A DNA stretch of 64,000 nt from Peptacetobacter sp900550335 (GTDB taxonomy: Bacteria > Bacillota > Clostridia > Peptostreptococcales > Peptostreptococcaceae). The notes under the pieces are model-generated. The model was given only the letters and a program-made list of their open reading frames with translations. It had not been told where the DNA came from and searched no databases. Numbering within the stretch: the first letter of the stretch is position 1; each line of letters starts with the position of its first letter. This document shows positions 35,499 through 44,714 of this stretch, piece by piece. Location of the stretch: contig NZ_CP180001.1 of the NCBI RefSeq assembly GCF_047528295.1, forward strand, positions 62,001 through 126,000, written 5' to 3'. A program made the translations under genes and the position numbers.

Positions 35499-36356
35499 TT
35501 ATTTTATGGCATCTCTGTAAAACTTTAAGCTTCTACTGTCCATTCCTATGTATGAATTTTCACAGACACCATCAGAATACAACTGCCCACTATATCCAGC
35601 CATCCCCTTATCAGAAACCATAAATGATTTTCCCATAGAGTTTTTTTCTAATTCAATAAATCTCTCTAAAAATACTCTAATCATTCCCGCACTTTTTGAC
35701 ATTTCATTATCAGGTTTAACTGATACATCAAAATATGTGCTTCCTTCTCTATTTTTTAATTCTCTAACTGATAGCATAATTCCACCATAAGAAAGCTCTA
35801 ATAAATGTCTTCCAAATGTAGTAAGCCAAGTTACAGCTGATGGAATTAAAAATTCACCCTTTGTTACAGAATTTATTAAATACATCACAGAAACAACTTC
35901 TGGGTCAAAATATCCTCTCTCATTTACTTCATTATAGGCATGTTCTCCTATAGCACCTATTGTTGTCCCTACAACAGCCCAGTTTATAAAATCAGAAATC
36001 TGTTGATTCATTGTTATGTATTTAGAAATACCACCTATACCAATCATTGCAAGTGAATAGCATGCCATTGGAGGTAGATTTTTCTTTTTTGATTCGTAAA
36101 CAAGTCTTATAGGAATCATGTCATAACTTCTTGAGTAAAGTGCTATAACCCTTATTATCACCTCATCTTCACTTATTCGATATTGGTTATACTCTATAAG
36201 AACTGATTTAGTTATCTCATTATATTTAGCATTGTATATTTCATCCTTTTTAATAAGACTATCAATTAACTTATTTCCATTTCTAAGAGGATGAGAAAGT
36301 TTTATTCTTATTCTTCCCTTTATTTTATGTGCAATAACTATAGTGGGATTATTCAT
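35499..36356 (-). CDS. HMA-like (GRIR motif) membrane protein
   Basis: 285 residues. The N-terminal ~75 residues resemble the HMA_2 version of a heavy-metal-associated fold: VIAHKIKGRIRIKLSHPLRN, then KYNEITKSVLIEYNQYRISE. The CxxC metal pair of ordinary HMA domains is missing. The C-terminal two thirds contain about two or three membrane segments (MACYSLAMIGIGGISKY; AVVGTTIGAIGEHAY) and a soluble end. The ATG at 36356 follows GAGGGG, and only 3 bp separate it from the ATPase stop, so it is in the same operon. Confidence 0.72.
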   Translation of the reverse strand: MNNPTIVIAHKIKGRIRIKLSHPLRNGNKLIDSLIKKDEIYNAKYNEITKSVLIEYNQYRISEDEVIIRVIALYSRSYDMIPIRLVYESKKKNLPPMACYSLAMIGIGGISKYITMNQQISDFINWAVVGTTIGAIGEHAYNEVNERGYFDPEVVSVMYLINSVTKGEFLIPSAVTWLTTFGRHLLELSYGGIMLSVRELKNREGSTYFDVSVKPDNEMSKSAGMIRVFLERFIELEKNSMGKSFMVSDKGMAGYSGQLYSDGVCENSYIGMDSRSLKFYRDAIK

Positions 36357-36359
36357 AAA

Positions 36360-38570
36360 TTACACCCCTCTCTCCATGTTGAAGAATAGCAATCTAAGTG
36401 AATTAGCAACTACTAATATTGTGCTTGAATTGTGAAGTACAGCTCCGAAAAATACAGGAAGTACACCTGCAGCACTAAGTATCAATCCGACACTGTTTAT
36501 TCCTATTACCATTCCAAAGTTCTCTTTGACTACCTTCATAGTCTTTTTAGATAAATCTATTATTGTAGGCAACATCATAGGATTATCTCCCTGTATAGTA
36601 ATATCAGCTGCCTCCATAGCCACATCTGTACTTCCTCCTCCAAGTGCTATACCAACATCTGAGTATGCAAGAGCTGGAGCATCATTTATTCCATCTCCAA
36701 CCATCATAACTCTTGAGCCATTAGCTTGATATTTTAGCACCTCATCAGCTTTATCCTTTGGAAGAAGTTCTGCCTTATATCTGTCTACTCCCATAAGTGT
36801 AGCAACTTCTTTTGCTTGATTTTCTAAATCTCCTGTTAGTAAAAGAATATCATCTACACCTTGATACCTTATATTATTTATAGCTTTTCTCATATTGTCT
36901 CTCATCTTATCTTTTATAGCTATTATTGCAGAAGTTTTTCCTTTATATCCAACATAAATAAGGTTTGAACTAGATGATGATAATTTCTTTTCAGCTTCTT
37001 TTATATTTTTAATATCTATACCTTTTTCTTTTAAGAATATCTTACTTCCTACATAAACACTTTCTCCATCTATATCAGTTTCAACACCTCTAGCTATATG
37101 TGTTATAACTGGAGCATGAACTGGTATTTCAATTCCTCTTTTTTCGATTTCATTTATTATTGCTTTAGACATAGGGTGAGATGATGTTTCCTCTGCTGCA
37201 CCAGCTATTTTTAAAACATCATTTTCACTTAACTCAGAATCTAAAACTTCTATTCCTGTAACAGCAGGTTTACCTTCTGTTAATGTACCAGTTTTATCAA
37301 GTATTAAAGTATCTGAATTTGACATAGCTTCTAAATAGTTTCCTCCTTTTATAAGGACACCATTCTTAACAGCATTATTTATAGCCGCAGAAAATGCTGT
37401 TGCAGTAGAAAGCTTAATTCCACAAGAATAATCTATTATCATCATATTTAAAGCTCTAGCTGGACTTTTTGTAACCATATAAATTATTCCTGCAAACAAG
37501 AAGTTAAATGGAACTAGATAATTTGAGAATTTATCCGCATAGTCCTGTATTGGTGCTTTTTTAGATGCTGCATCCTCAACTAAATGTATTATTCTAGAAA
37601 CTACTGTGTCGTCTCCAGCCTTTTCTGTCTTAACTGTTATATTTCCTGTTTTTACAACTGTACCTGCAAATACTTTTTCTCCTATCTTTTTAATAGCTGG
37701 AACAAATTCTCCTGTAACAGAAGCTTGATCCACTACAGCCTCTCCTTCAATAACTTCTCCATCTACACATATTTTTTCTCCGGTATGTATTACTACTTTG
37801 TCATCTTTTTCAATATCATCTATAGATACTTTTTTAAGTATTCCATTTTCATCTATTGTCCATACCTCTTCCTCATTTACTGAGAACATTTCTTTTATAG
37901 AGTCTCTAGTTTTTTCCATTGTATATATAGTCATAAGTTCTGCTATATCTGATAAAAGAGTTATCATCAGTGCAGATTTATCATTTCCAAGCATTAAACT
38001 TGCTGCTATAGATGTAAGTGTCAATGTATCTGCATTTAGTCTTTTATTTTTAATAGCACCAAATACACCATTTTCAACTAATCCCTTGTTTAGATATATA
38101 GATGCAAGTGCAGGTAAAGTTAGGAATTTACCATATCTACCATATTTATCTACATTGTAAATATCTCCCCACCCAAATCTACCTTTTGCCATTGAATATC
38201 CTAGCACTGCTACATTTAATCCTAATCTTTTAAGAATATCTGCAGATGTTTCTTCATTTTTTTCTGAAACTTCCATATTGGTATTATGCTGTTCTCTCAT
38301 AGCTGCAAATACCTTAACATCATACTCTGCCATTATTCCATCTACAAAACTTATTATTCTACTCTCGTCAACATCTACTTTATAATTTATAAGTATAGAA
38401 CCTATTACTGTATTTACACCAACTTCATCAATAAATGAAGAAGATACTATTTTTTCCTCTATTTCATCCTTATAATTTGAAAGATATTTTAGAGCTTCAC
38501 ATCTAAGTCTTATTCTTCCGTCTATCTTATGTTTTATACTACTTTTTAGTAATAAGCTATTTCTAGCCAT
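36360..38570 (-). CDS. P1B-type metal-transporting ATPase with N-terminal HMA_2-like domain
   Basis: 736 residues from the ATG at 38570 (AAAGGAGG 7 nt upstream). The N-terminus has KHKIDGRIRLRCE and TVIGSILINY, an HMA_2-like domain without CxxC. Core motifs are intact: VVDQASVTGEF (actuator), phosphorylation site ILDKTGTLTEGKP (about residue 425), SSHPMSKAI (nucleotide His-Pro) and GDGINDAPALAYSDVGIALG. The ion site in the sixth helix reads DYSCGIKLSTATA rather than CPC or CPx. Related ATPases with an S/P-C motif of this sort include Mn/Zn exporters such as mycobacterial CtpC, but the substrate here is not established. Confidence 0.85.
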   Translation of the reverse strand: MARNSLLLKSSIKHKIDGRIRLRCEALKYLSNYKDEIEEKIVSSSFIDEVGVNTVIGSILINYKVDVDESRIISFVDGIMAEYDVKVFAAMREQHNTNMEVSEKNEETSADILKRLGLNVAVLGYSMAKGRFGWGDIYNVDKYGRYGKFLTLPALASIYLNKGLVENGVFGAIKNKRLNADTLTLTSIAASLMLGNDKSALMITLLSDIAELMTIYTMEKTRDSIKEMFSVNEEEVWTIDENGILKKVSIDDIEKDDKVVIHTGEKICVDGEVIEGEAVVDQASVTGEFVPAIKKIGEKVFAGTVVKTGNITVKTEKAGDDTVVSRIIHLVEDAASKKAPIQDYADKFSNYLVPFNFLFAGIIYMVTKSPARALNMMIIDYSCGIKLSTATAFSAAINNAVKNGVLIKGGNYLEAMSNSDTLILDKTGTLTEGKPAVTGIEVLDSELSENDVLKIAGAAEETSSHPMSKAIINEIEKRGIEIPVHAPVITHIARGVETDIDGESVYVGSKIFLKEKGIDIKNIKEAEKKLSSSSSNLIYVGYKGKTSAIIAIKDKMRDNMRKAINNIRYQGVDDILLLTGDLENQAKEVATLMGVDRYKAELLPKDKADEVLKYQANGSRVMMVGDGINDAPALAYSDVGIALGGGSTDVAMEAADITIQGDNPMMLPTIIDLSKKTMKVVKENFGMVIGINSVGLILSAAGVLPVFFGAVLHNSSTILVVANSLRLLFFNMERGV

Positions 38571-38593
38571 ATCTATTCCTCCTTTCATCAAGT

Positions 38594-38971
38594 CTAAGCT
38601 AATTTTTTTATAGCTTCATCTAATTGCTGTTCTATAGTATCAACAACATATTCTGTATTAGATTCTCCATATTTTTCGATTAAATCTATATTTTTTAATC
38701 CAATTTCCTTAATTATATCTATCCAATTTAATATTTTTTCTTCATAAGTTCTCTTAATATCATAATTAATTAAAATACTTCCTGTCATTTTGTTTACATC
38801 CACATTTTCTACTCCATCTAATTTTTGTAATGCCTGATGTAAGTATTTTTCATAAATCATATACTCGTCTGGTATGTCTTTTAATGATGCTACCTTGAAT
38901 CTAATTCTTCCAGGAATGCTATGAGCTACTTTTATTTTCATTAATTTTGATACAATAATTTTCTTTAACAT
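38594..38971 (-). CDS. HMA-like (GRIR motif) small protein
   Basis: 125 residues and a single HMA_2-like domain: VAHSIPGRIRFKVASLKDIP, a helix to VENVDVNKMTGSILINYDIK, then a helical tail ending in DTIEQQLDEAIKKLA. No CxxC and no membrane segment. It lies between the ATPase gene and the 189-residue paralog, with a 2-bp gap to the ATPase reading frame and 16 bp to the next gene. Possibly a cytosolic partner of the ATPase (inference). Confidence 0.72.
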   Translation of the reverse strand: MLKKIIVSKLMKIKVAHSIPGRIRFKVASLKDIPDEYMIYEKYLHQALQKLDGVENVDVNKMTGSILINYDIKRTYEEKILNWIDIIKEIGLKNIDLIEKYGESNTEYVVDTIEQQLDEAIKKLA

Positions 38972-38987
38972 ATTCCACCTCTACACA

Positions 38988-39557
38988 CTATATTTCTTTA
39001 TACGCCCATCTAGCCATTGTATATCCATTTGGAATCATTTTTGGTGCAGTTCTTATTCCTCTAACAGCAAATACCATAATAATTATTAGATAAATCGATT
39101 TTATATCCAAAATTCCTTTTGTTTTATTGTATATAGCTAAATTTAGTACTTCTTTCATATTTGAAAGCTCTCTAGTAACTAACGCATCCTTCTTTTTATT
39201 TATTTCAGTCTCTAAATTCAAAAGTTTTACAATAGCAGCAGTAAGCATGTTAGGATCTATCTGCCCATAATCATAATTTATTAAAAGACTTCCTGTTATC
39301 GCATTTGCCTCTACATTATTGATAAATTTTACTTTTGATAATTGCCCCGTTATATACTCAGCTAATGTATTATCCCCTTTTAATTTAGGAATTCTATATC
39401 TTATCCTTCCTTTTATGCTATGTTTAACTTCTACAACTCCCACAAAATCTGGAACATTTACCGAGCTTTTGTTATTCTTATTCTTTCCACTTACATCACT
39501 TATCATCTTTCCAACTAATGTAAATAATGCAAGCCTAATTATCCTTTTACGATACAT
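38988..39557 (-). CDS. HMA-like (GRIR motif) protein, first gene of the cluster
   Basis: 189 residues. The start MYRKRIIRLALFTLVGKM could be a short amphipathic or membrane anchor. It is followed by KHSIKGRIRYRIPKLKGDNT and VEANAITGSLLINYDYGQID, the HMA_2-like pair of motifs. A membrane helix near residue 150 (SIYLIIIMVFAVRGI) precedes a basic tail. The ATG at 39557 follows GAGGAGGG. First gene of the five-gene unit; the upstream region holds a TATTGAAATTTCAATA palindrome. Confidence 0.72.
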   Translation of the reverse strand: MYRKRIIRLALFTLVGKMISDVSGKNKNNKSSVNVPDFVGVVEVKHSIKGRIRYRIPKLKGDNTLAEYITGQLSKVKFINNVEANAITGSLLINYDYGQIDPNMLTAAIVKLLNLETEINKKKDALVTRELSNMKEVLNLAIYNKTKGILDIKSIYLIIIMVFAVRGIRTAPKMIPNGYTMARWAYKEI

Positions 39558-39645
39558 CTTATTCCCTCCTCTATCACCTATATCAACTAATTTGCTAATT
39601 TTACAAATATAGTACTTTTTATAACATAATATTATATTCTCACTT

Positions 39646-39762
39646 TTATTGAAATTTCAATAGTTTGAGCCTAATCGATATTTTTTGTCAACTTCTATAT
39701 AGCAATCACTTAGTTTTTTAATTTTTTCATTTTCTTCTATCACCTTGACAAAAAAAGTCAAG
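39646..39762. promoter_or_regulatory. Divergent control region between the HMA-like cluster and zupT
   Basis: Two inverted repeats are visible. TATTGAAATTTCAATA (39646-39661) is a perfect 16-bp palindrome facing the HMA-like genes. CTTGAC/GTCAAG with a 7-A spacer (39744-39762) overlaps a TTGACA -35 (39745-39750) whose -10 is probably TATTTT at 39768, reading toward zupT. Metal-responsive repressors commonly bind such sites; which one is unknown. Confidence 0.5.
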
Positions 39763-39829
39763 CATATTATTTTATAATTAATATTCACTTTCATTTATTA
39801 AACACTAATTGTATTTTAGGAGGTTAATT

Positions 39830-40630
39830 ATGAATAATGTATTAATCGCATTTTGTTTCACACTTGTAGCTGGTCTCAGCACTTCTATAGGAAGCTTGAT
39901 AGCCTTTCTTACAAAGAGCACAAACAAAAAATTCCTTTCTGTAAGCTTAGGTTTTTCAGCTGGTGTAATGGTTTATGTATCTATGATAGAAATTTTTCCA
40001 GAAGCTCAACAATCAATTGCCTCTACTTTAGGCGAAAGAATTGGTTCAACTTTAACTGTTGTGGCTTTCTTTGCAGGAATGTTTGTAATAGCTATTATAG
40101 ATAAATTAATTCCTTCAGAAGAAAATCCACATGAATTAAAATTGGTTGAAGATCTGGAAAATAAATCAAATAATAATTCAAAACTTTTGAGAACAGGTAT
40201 GTTTACAGCTTTAGCAATAGCTTTACATAATTTTCCTGAGGGGTTAGCTACCTTTGTATCTGCTTTAGAAGATCCTGCACTTGCCCTTCCAATAGTTTTT
40301 GCAATAGCAATACATAATATTCCAGAGGGTATCTCTGTTTCAATTCCAATCTATCATGCAACAGGTTCAAAGAAAAAAGCATTCCTATATTCTTTTATTT
40401 CAGGACTTGCTGAACCAATTGGTGCTTTGGTTGGATGGTTAATTCTTATGCCTTTTATGAATAGTACAGTGTTTGGGATTATATTTGCATCTGTGGCAGG
40501 AATAATGGTGTTTATATCATTTGACGAGCTACTTCCAGCAGCTCGAGAATATGGTGAACATCACCTTTCAATATATGGTTTGATTTCTGGGATGATGCTT
40601 ATGGCTGTAAGTTTATTACTTTTCGTATAG
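39830..40630 (+). CDS. zupT: ZIP-family metal transporter, ZupT type
   Basis: 266 residues from the ATG at 39830, which follows TAGGAGG; a frame opening at 39809 is out of range of it. About eight helices. The metal-binding signatures HNFPEGLATFVSALED (helix 4) and HNIPEGISVSIPIYH (helix 5) are exact ZupT motifs, and TSIGSLIAFLTKST and ISFDELLPAAREYGEHH are also typical. ZupT imports Zn, Fe, Mn and other divalent cations. It is divergent from the HMA-like cluster and near feoAB, so the block is devoted to metal homeostasis. Confidence 0.93.
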   Translation: MNNVLIAFCFTLVAGLSTSIGSLIAFLTKSTNKKFLSVSLGFSAGVMVYVSMIEIFPEAQQSIASTLGERIGSTLTVVAFFAGMFVIAIIDKLIPSEENPHELKLVEDLENKSNNNSKLLRTGMFTALAIALHNFPEGLATFVSALEDPALALPIVFAIAIHNIPEGISVSIPIYHATGSKKKAFLYSFISGLAEPIGALVGWLILMPFMNSTVFGIIFASVAGIMVFISFDELLPAAREYGEHHLSIYGLISGMMLMAVSLLLFV

Positions 40631-40663
40631 ATTAAATAGATTTTTCATTAAATTAAATAAAAA

Positions 40664-40698
40664 ATGGCTACTGCAAAATATGCAATAGCCATTTTTTA
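40664..40698. terminator. Bidirectional terminator after zupT
   Basis: AAAAATGGCTA..TGCA pairs with TGCA..TAGCCATTTTT. It serves the convergent zupT and DUF389 genes and slightly overlaps the end of the latter. Confidence 0.8.
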
Positions 40699-41730
40699 TT
40701 CTCCTCTTACAATGAATTGAATCTTATCAAATTTTGTTTCTACATCTATAAATTCTTTTATTTTTTCTTTTTTATCTGCTGAAATATCTTTACTCAAATA
40801 CACAATTACATTCATATTTTCGTGTTGTTTTTCTTCACTAGAATCCCATTCTTTCAAATATCCAGCGCTAATATCTGAAACTTCAGGATATATAACACTT
40901 AGCTGCTCACTAAGTTTTCTTACATCTAATGAAATTCCACTTATTCCTATTGGCTCTGTTGTATCCTCTTTCTCTTTTTCTACCATTTTCATAGCAAAAA
41001 TCAAACTTGGAATTATTATTATTGCAGTATTTCTTATAAGAACCGCTCTAAATTTCTTTTTCCGCTCCTCATCTCTCTCAGTCTTTTGAGGCACTTTCAT
41101 AATTAAGAGACCTATTATTGTAGCTAAGCAAATAAAATATGTATTTATTATAAATAGATAAAGTGCCCCTGCAAAATATTTAAATGATTTTATGGCTATA
41201 CCATATCCCGCAGTACAAAGTGGTGGCATAAGTGCTGTAGCTATTGCAACACCTGGTATTACATTTGATTTTTCTTTTCTAGTAAATCCTATTATTCCCG
41301 CAAATCCACCAAAAACAGCAATCAAAACATCCCATATTGTAGGTGTAGTTCTAGCTAGAAGCTCTGGTGAAGCTGTTGTTATTGGAGTTATTGTAAAATA
41401 TATAGCCGAAGTTATAAGGCAGGTAATTACCTGGAATAGAAGCCCTAAAATAGAGTCCTCTGTTTCATCTATATCTCCAGTAGCAATTCCATATCCTATA
41501 GCCATTATAGTTCCCATAAGAGGTGATATTAGCATCGCACCTATTATAACAGCAGTTGAGTTCATATTAAGCCCAATTGATGCTATAAATATTGCAAATA
41601 TCATTATACAAAGATTTGTTCCTCTTACTTCTCCCCCACTTACTATTCTTTCATGTATTTCGTCATAAGAAGCTGTATCTCCATGTATACTAAAAGCCAA
41701 TTTCAAAACATGTTTTATATGTTCTTTCAT
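40696..41730 (-). CDS. DUF389/TIGR00341 family membrane protein
   Basis: 344 residues from the ATG at 41730 (GGAGGG 7 nt before). Six or so membrane helices in the middle: NLCIMIFAIFIASIGLNMNS, AVIIGAMLISPLMGTIMAIG, LLFQVITCLITSAIYF, VLIAVFGGFAGIIGF, ATALMPPLCTAGYGIAIKSF, plus LFIINTYFICLATIIGLLIM. The ISPLMGTIMAIGYGIATGD and ATALMPPLCTAGYG segments are family signatures. The C-terminal ~90 residues are soluble. Function of the family is not known; a transport role is often assumed. It is convergent with zupT and divergent from feoA. Confidence 0.82.
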   Translation of the reverse strand: MKEHIKHVLKLAFSIHGDTASYDEIHERIVSGGEVRGTNLCIMIFAIFIASIGLNMNSTAVIIGAMLISPLMGTIMAIGYGIATGDIDETEDSILGLLFQVITCLITSAIYFTITPITTASPELLARTTPTIWDVLIAVFGGFAGIIGFTRKEKSNVIPGVAIATALMPPLCTAGYGIAIKSFKYFAGALYLFIINTYFICLATIIGLLIMKVPQKTERDEERKKKFRAVLIRNTAIIIIPSLIFAMKMVEKEKEDTTEPIGISGISLDVRKLSEQLSVIYPEVSDISAGYLKEWDSSEEKQHENMNVIVYLSKDISADKKEKIKEFIDVETKFDKIQFIVRGE

Positions 41731-41927
41731 TTTATCGCCCTCCATTCTTATTGAAAATTTATCTTTCTATTATATTATTATTTCTAAAAAATAGTCAAGT
41801 TACTTCCTATTTATATATATTTATTTAGATTTAAGATTTTTTAATTATTAATTTTCTCATTTAACCTCTCAATTTTCTTATTTGATAAAAATTGTCATTT
41901 TTATCATTATTTGATTTTTCTTTTCTA

Positions 41928-41956
41928 TTGACAATGATTATTACTTTTGTTATTTT
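41928..41956 (+). promoter_or_regulatory. feo promoter with Fur-box-like sequence
   Basis: TTGACA (41928-41933) and TATTTT (41951-41956) are 17 bp apart. TTGACAATGATTATTAC overlaps the -35 and resembles the AATGATAATCATT core of a Fur box. Iron repression is inferred. Confidence 0.55.
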
Positions 41957-41992
41957 GTTATTGTAAGATTTGATTTTGAGGAGGAAACAATT

Positions 41993-42205
41993 ATGGATTT
42001 AACAAAAGCTCAGTTAGAGCAGGAATATACAATAAAGGATATACAGACAGATGACGAAGAACTTAATGCATTTTTATTCTCACTTGGATGTTACAGTGGA
42101 GAAAAAATAACTGTAGTTTCTAAATTTGGTAAAAGTTATGTAGTATCTGTAAAGGACGGTCGTTATAACATAGATGTAAATCTAGCAAAAGCAATTTTAA
42201 TATAA
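41993..42205 (+). CDS. feoA: FeoA-like ferrous iron transport protein
   Basis: 70 residues of the FeoA/SH3-like fold: a start with QEYTIKDIQTDDEELNAFLF, LGCYSGEKITVVSKFGKSYV and DGRYNIDVNLAKAI. FeoA assists FeoB in ferrous iron import, probably by binding its cytoplasmic part. The ATG follows GAGGAGG. First gene of the feoA-feoB-feoB-associated unit; 124 bp separate it from feoB. Confidence 0.88.
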   Translation: MDLTKAQLEQEYTIKDIQTDDEELNAFLFSLGCYSGEKITVVSKFGKSYVVSVKDGRYNIDVNLAKAILI

Positions 42206-42329
42206 TTGAAATTATTTCTAATTTAATCAAAGATACTTTTAATATAACTATTTAGGCAGTAATGAAATCATAAAATATATTTTTAATGGGATTGATTTTA
42301 ATCGCAGTAAAAGGAGGAGGATTTAAAAA

Positions 42330-44336
42330 ATGAGGATAGCTTTAGCAGGAAATCCAAATAGTGGGAAAACCACTATGTACAATTTATTAACAGGAAGTAA
42401 CGAGCACGTTGGAAACTGGGCTGGGGTTACAGTAGATAAAAGAGAAAGTACTCTTAAAAAGAACTACTGTGCTACAGCAATTGAAGATGTTGTAGCAGTT
42501 GACTTACCAGGAGCATATTCAATGTCTCCATTCACATCAGAAGAAAGTATAACAAGCGGATATGTAAAACACGAAAATCCAGACGCAATCATAAATATAG
42601 TTGATGCAACTAATCTTAGCCGTAGTTTATTCTTCACTACTCAGCTTCTTGAACTTGGAATACCAGTTGTAGTTGCACTAAACAAAAGCGATTTAACTGA
42701 TAAGAAAGAAACTAAAATAGATGTAGCAAAATTATCTGAGGCTCTTGGTTGCCCAGTAATAGCTACTGTTTCAACTAATGAAAGAGGAATAGCTGAAGTG
42801 GCTGCAAAAGCTATCGAAGCAAAAGGAAAAAAACAGGTTGCTCCTTATCATCAGGGAGAAATAAATCTTCATGATAAAAATGAAGTTGAAAAAGCCGATA
42901 GAAAAAGATTTGAGTTTGTAAATAAAATAGTTAGTCAGGTTGAAACTCGTAAAGTATTAACAAAAACTAGAAATACTCAAGATAAAATAGATGCAGTTTT
43001 AGCTAATAAATGGCTTGGTATACCAATATTTGCCGTTGTTATGTGGCTAGTATTTGATATATCTCAGTCAAAACTTGGACCTTTCTTAGCAGATATACTT
43101 GTTGGATGGATAGAAACATTCCAGGGATATGTAGCTGAAATGGTATCTGGAGCATCTCCATTCCTACAGGCACTTCTTGTAGATGGTATCATAGGTGGTG
43201 TTGGAGCCGTTGTTGGATTCCTTCCACTAGTAATGGTTATGTATTTCTTAATAGCACTTCTTGAAGATTGTGGATATATGGCTCGTGTCAGCGTTGTTAT
43301 GGATCCAATATTTAAAAGAGTTGGTCTTTCTGGAAAATCTATAATACCAATGGTTATAGGTACTGGTTGTGCTATACCTGGTGTTATGGCTTGTCGTACA
43401 ATAAGAAATGAAAGAGAAAGAAGAACTACTGCAATGCTTACACCATTTATGCCATGTGGTGCTAAACTTCCAGTAATAGCTTTATTTGCAGGTGCATTCT
43501 TTAGTGATGCGTCTTGGGTAGGTACATTAATGTACTTTGTAGGAATACTTTTAATAGTTCTTAGTTCTCTACTTATATTAAAAATAACTGGACATAAATA
43601 TAGAAAATCATTCTTTATAATGGAATTACCAGAATATAAAATACCTAGCTTAAAAAGAGCTGTAATATCAATGTTCTCAAGAGCAAAAGCTTATATAATA
43701 AAAGCTGGTACAATAATACTTGTTTGTAATGCTGCAGTTCAGATAATGCAGTCATTCAACTGGCAGTTACAGTTAGTTCCAGAAGGTATGGAACATACTT
43801 CAATACTAGCTTCAATAGCTTCTCCATTTGCAGTATTATTAATACCTCTAGGATTTGGAGCTTGGCAGTTAGCAGCTGCAGCTATAACAGGATTTATAGC
43901 TAAGGAAAATGTCGTAGGTACAATAGCTGTAGTTTACGGATTAACTAATTTCATAAATGTAGACGATCTTGTTTTAACAGGTGGAGCTAATACAGTTGCA
44001 ACAACTATGGGACTTACTTCAGTAGCTGCTCTAGCATATTTAATGTTCAACCTTTATACACCACCTTGCTTTGCTGCAATAGGTGCAATGAATTCAGAAA
44101 TCAAAGATAAAAAATGGTTACTTGGTGGAGTTGGACTTCAGTTCGCTGCAGGTTATACAGTTGCATTCCTTGTTTACCAGATAGGAACACTTATAACTAC
44201 TGGTTCAGTTGGACAGGGATTCTTACCAGGACTTGTTGTAGTACTTGCAATAGCAGCATTTATAATAAGACTTATTGTAAAAGAAAATAAGAGATTCGAT
44301 GAAGAATACTCTTTAGGAAATAAATCAATAGCTTAA
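42330..44336 (+). CDS. feoB: Ferrous iron transporter FeoB
   Basis: 668 residues. The N-terminal G protein domain has GNPNSGKTTMYNLLTGSNEH (G1), NWAGVTVDKRE (G2), VDLPGAYSMSPFTSEE (G3) and ALNKSDLTD (G4). A linker of about 80 charged residues precedes the membrane part, where the two Gate motifs are seen: GTGCAIPGVMACRTIRNERE and LTPFMPCGAKLPVIALF, plus FIAKENVVGTIAVVYG and YTPPCFAAIGAMNSE. It imports Fe2+ under anaerobic conditions. The ATG follows AAAGGAGGAGG. All motifs are intact. Confidence 0.96.
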   Translation: MRIALAGNPNSGKTTMYNLLTGSNEHVGNWAGVTVDKRESTLKKNYCATAIEDVVAVDLPGAYSMSPFTSEESITSGYVKHENPDAIINIVDATNLSRSLFFTTQLLELGIPVVVALNKSDLTDKKETKIDVAKLSEALGCPVIATVSTNERGIAEVAAKAIEAKGKKQVAPYHQGEINLHDKNEVEKADRKRFEFVNKIVSQVETRKVLTKTRNTQDKIDAVLANKWLGIPIFAVVMWLVFDISQSKLGPFLADILVGWIETFQGYVAEMVSGASPFLQALLVDGIIGGVGAVVGFLPLVMVMYFLIALLEDCGYMARVSVVMDPIFKRVGLSGKSIIPMVIGTGCAIPGVMACRTIRNERERRTTAMLTPFMPCGAKLPVIALFAGAFFSDASWVGTLMYFVGILLIVLSSLLILKITGHKYRKSFFIMELPEYKIPSLKRAVISMFSRAKAYIIKAGTIILVCNAAVQIMQSFNWQLQLVPEGMEHTSILASIASPFAVLLIPLGFGAWQLAAAAITGFIAKENVVGTIAVVYGLTNFINVDDLVLTGGANTVATTMGLTSVAALAYLMFNLYTPPCFAAIGAMNSEIKDKKWLLGGVGLQFAAGYTVAFLVYQIGTLITTGSVGQGFLPGLVVVLAIAAFIIRLIVKENKRFDEEYSLGNKSIA

Positions 44337-44402
44337 TTTATAGGTTATATTAACTTTAAATTATCTAGAATTTAGTTTAAATTTTGAAAGGAGGAGATAT
44401 TT

Positions 44403-44591
44403 ATGGCTAATATTGTAGTAATTTTAATACTTCTAGCTATTATAGGAGGCGCAACATTTTATATAAGAAAAGCTAAAAAAAGCGGTGTAAAATGCATAGG
44501 TTGTCCATCTGCAAAAACTTGCTCCTCTTGTAAAGGAACAGCAGATTCAGACTCTAATGGTTCTTGCTGTAGTTGTGGTTGCCACAAATAA
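44403..44591 (+). CDS. FeoB-associated Cys-rich membrane protein
   Basis: 62 residues. One N-terminal membrane helix (NIVVILILLAIIGGATFYI) is followed by a basic stretch and a Cys-rich tail with CIGCPSAKTCSSCKG and SCCSCGCHK. Such proteins follow feoB in many Firmicutes and may be scaffold or metal-handling accessories. The ATG follows GGAGGAG. Third gene of the feo unit. Confidence 0.88.
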   Translation: MANIVVILILLAIIGGATFYIRKAKKSGVKCIGCPSAKTCSSCKGTADSDSNGSCCSCGCHK

Positions 44592-44664
44592 CTTAAAATA
44601 AATATATGTCATATATCCCCCATATAATATGCCGTATATAGACCGCACTAATTGGTCAAAATAG

Positions 44665-44704
44665 AAAGGGACTATTACAAATTACTGTGATAGTCCCTTA
44701 TTTT
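44665..44704. terminator. Bidirectional terminator after the feo operon
   Basis: AAGGGACTATTACA pairs with TGTGATAGTCCCTT, then ATTTT. It lies between the convergent feo operon and the surface protein gene. Confidence 0.8.
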
Positions 44705-44714
44705 AAATTTATAT

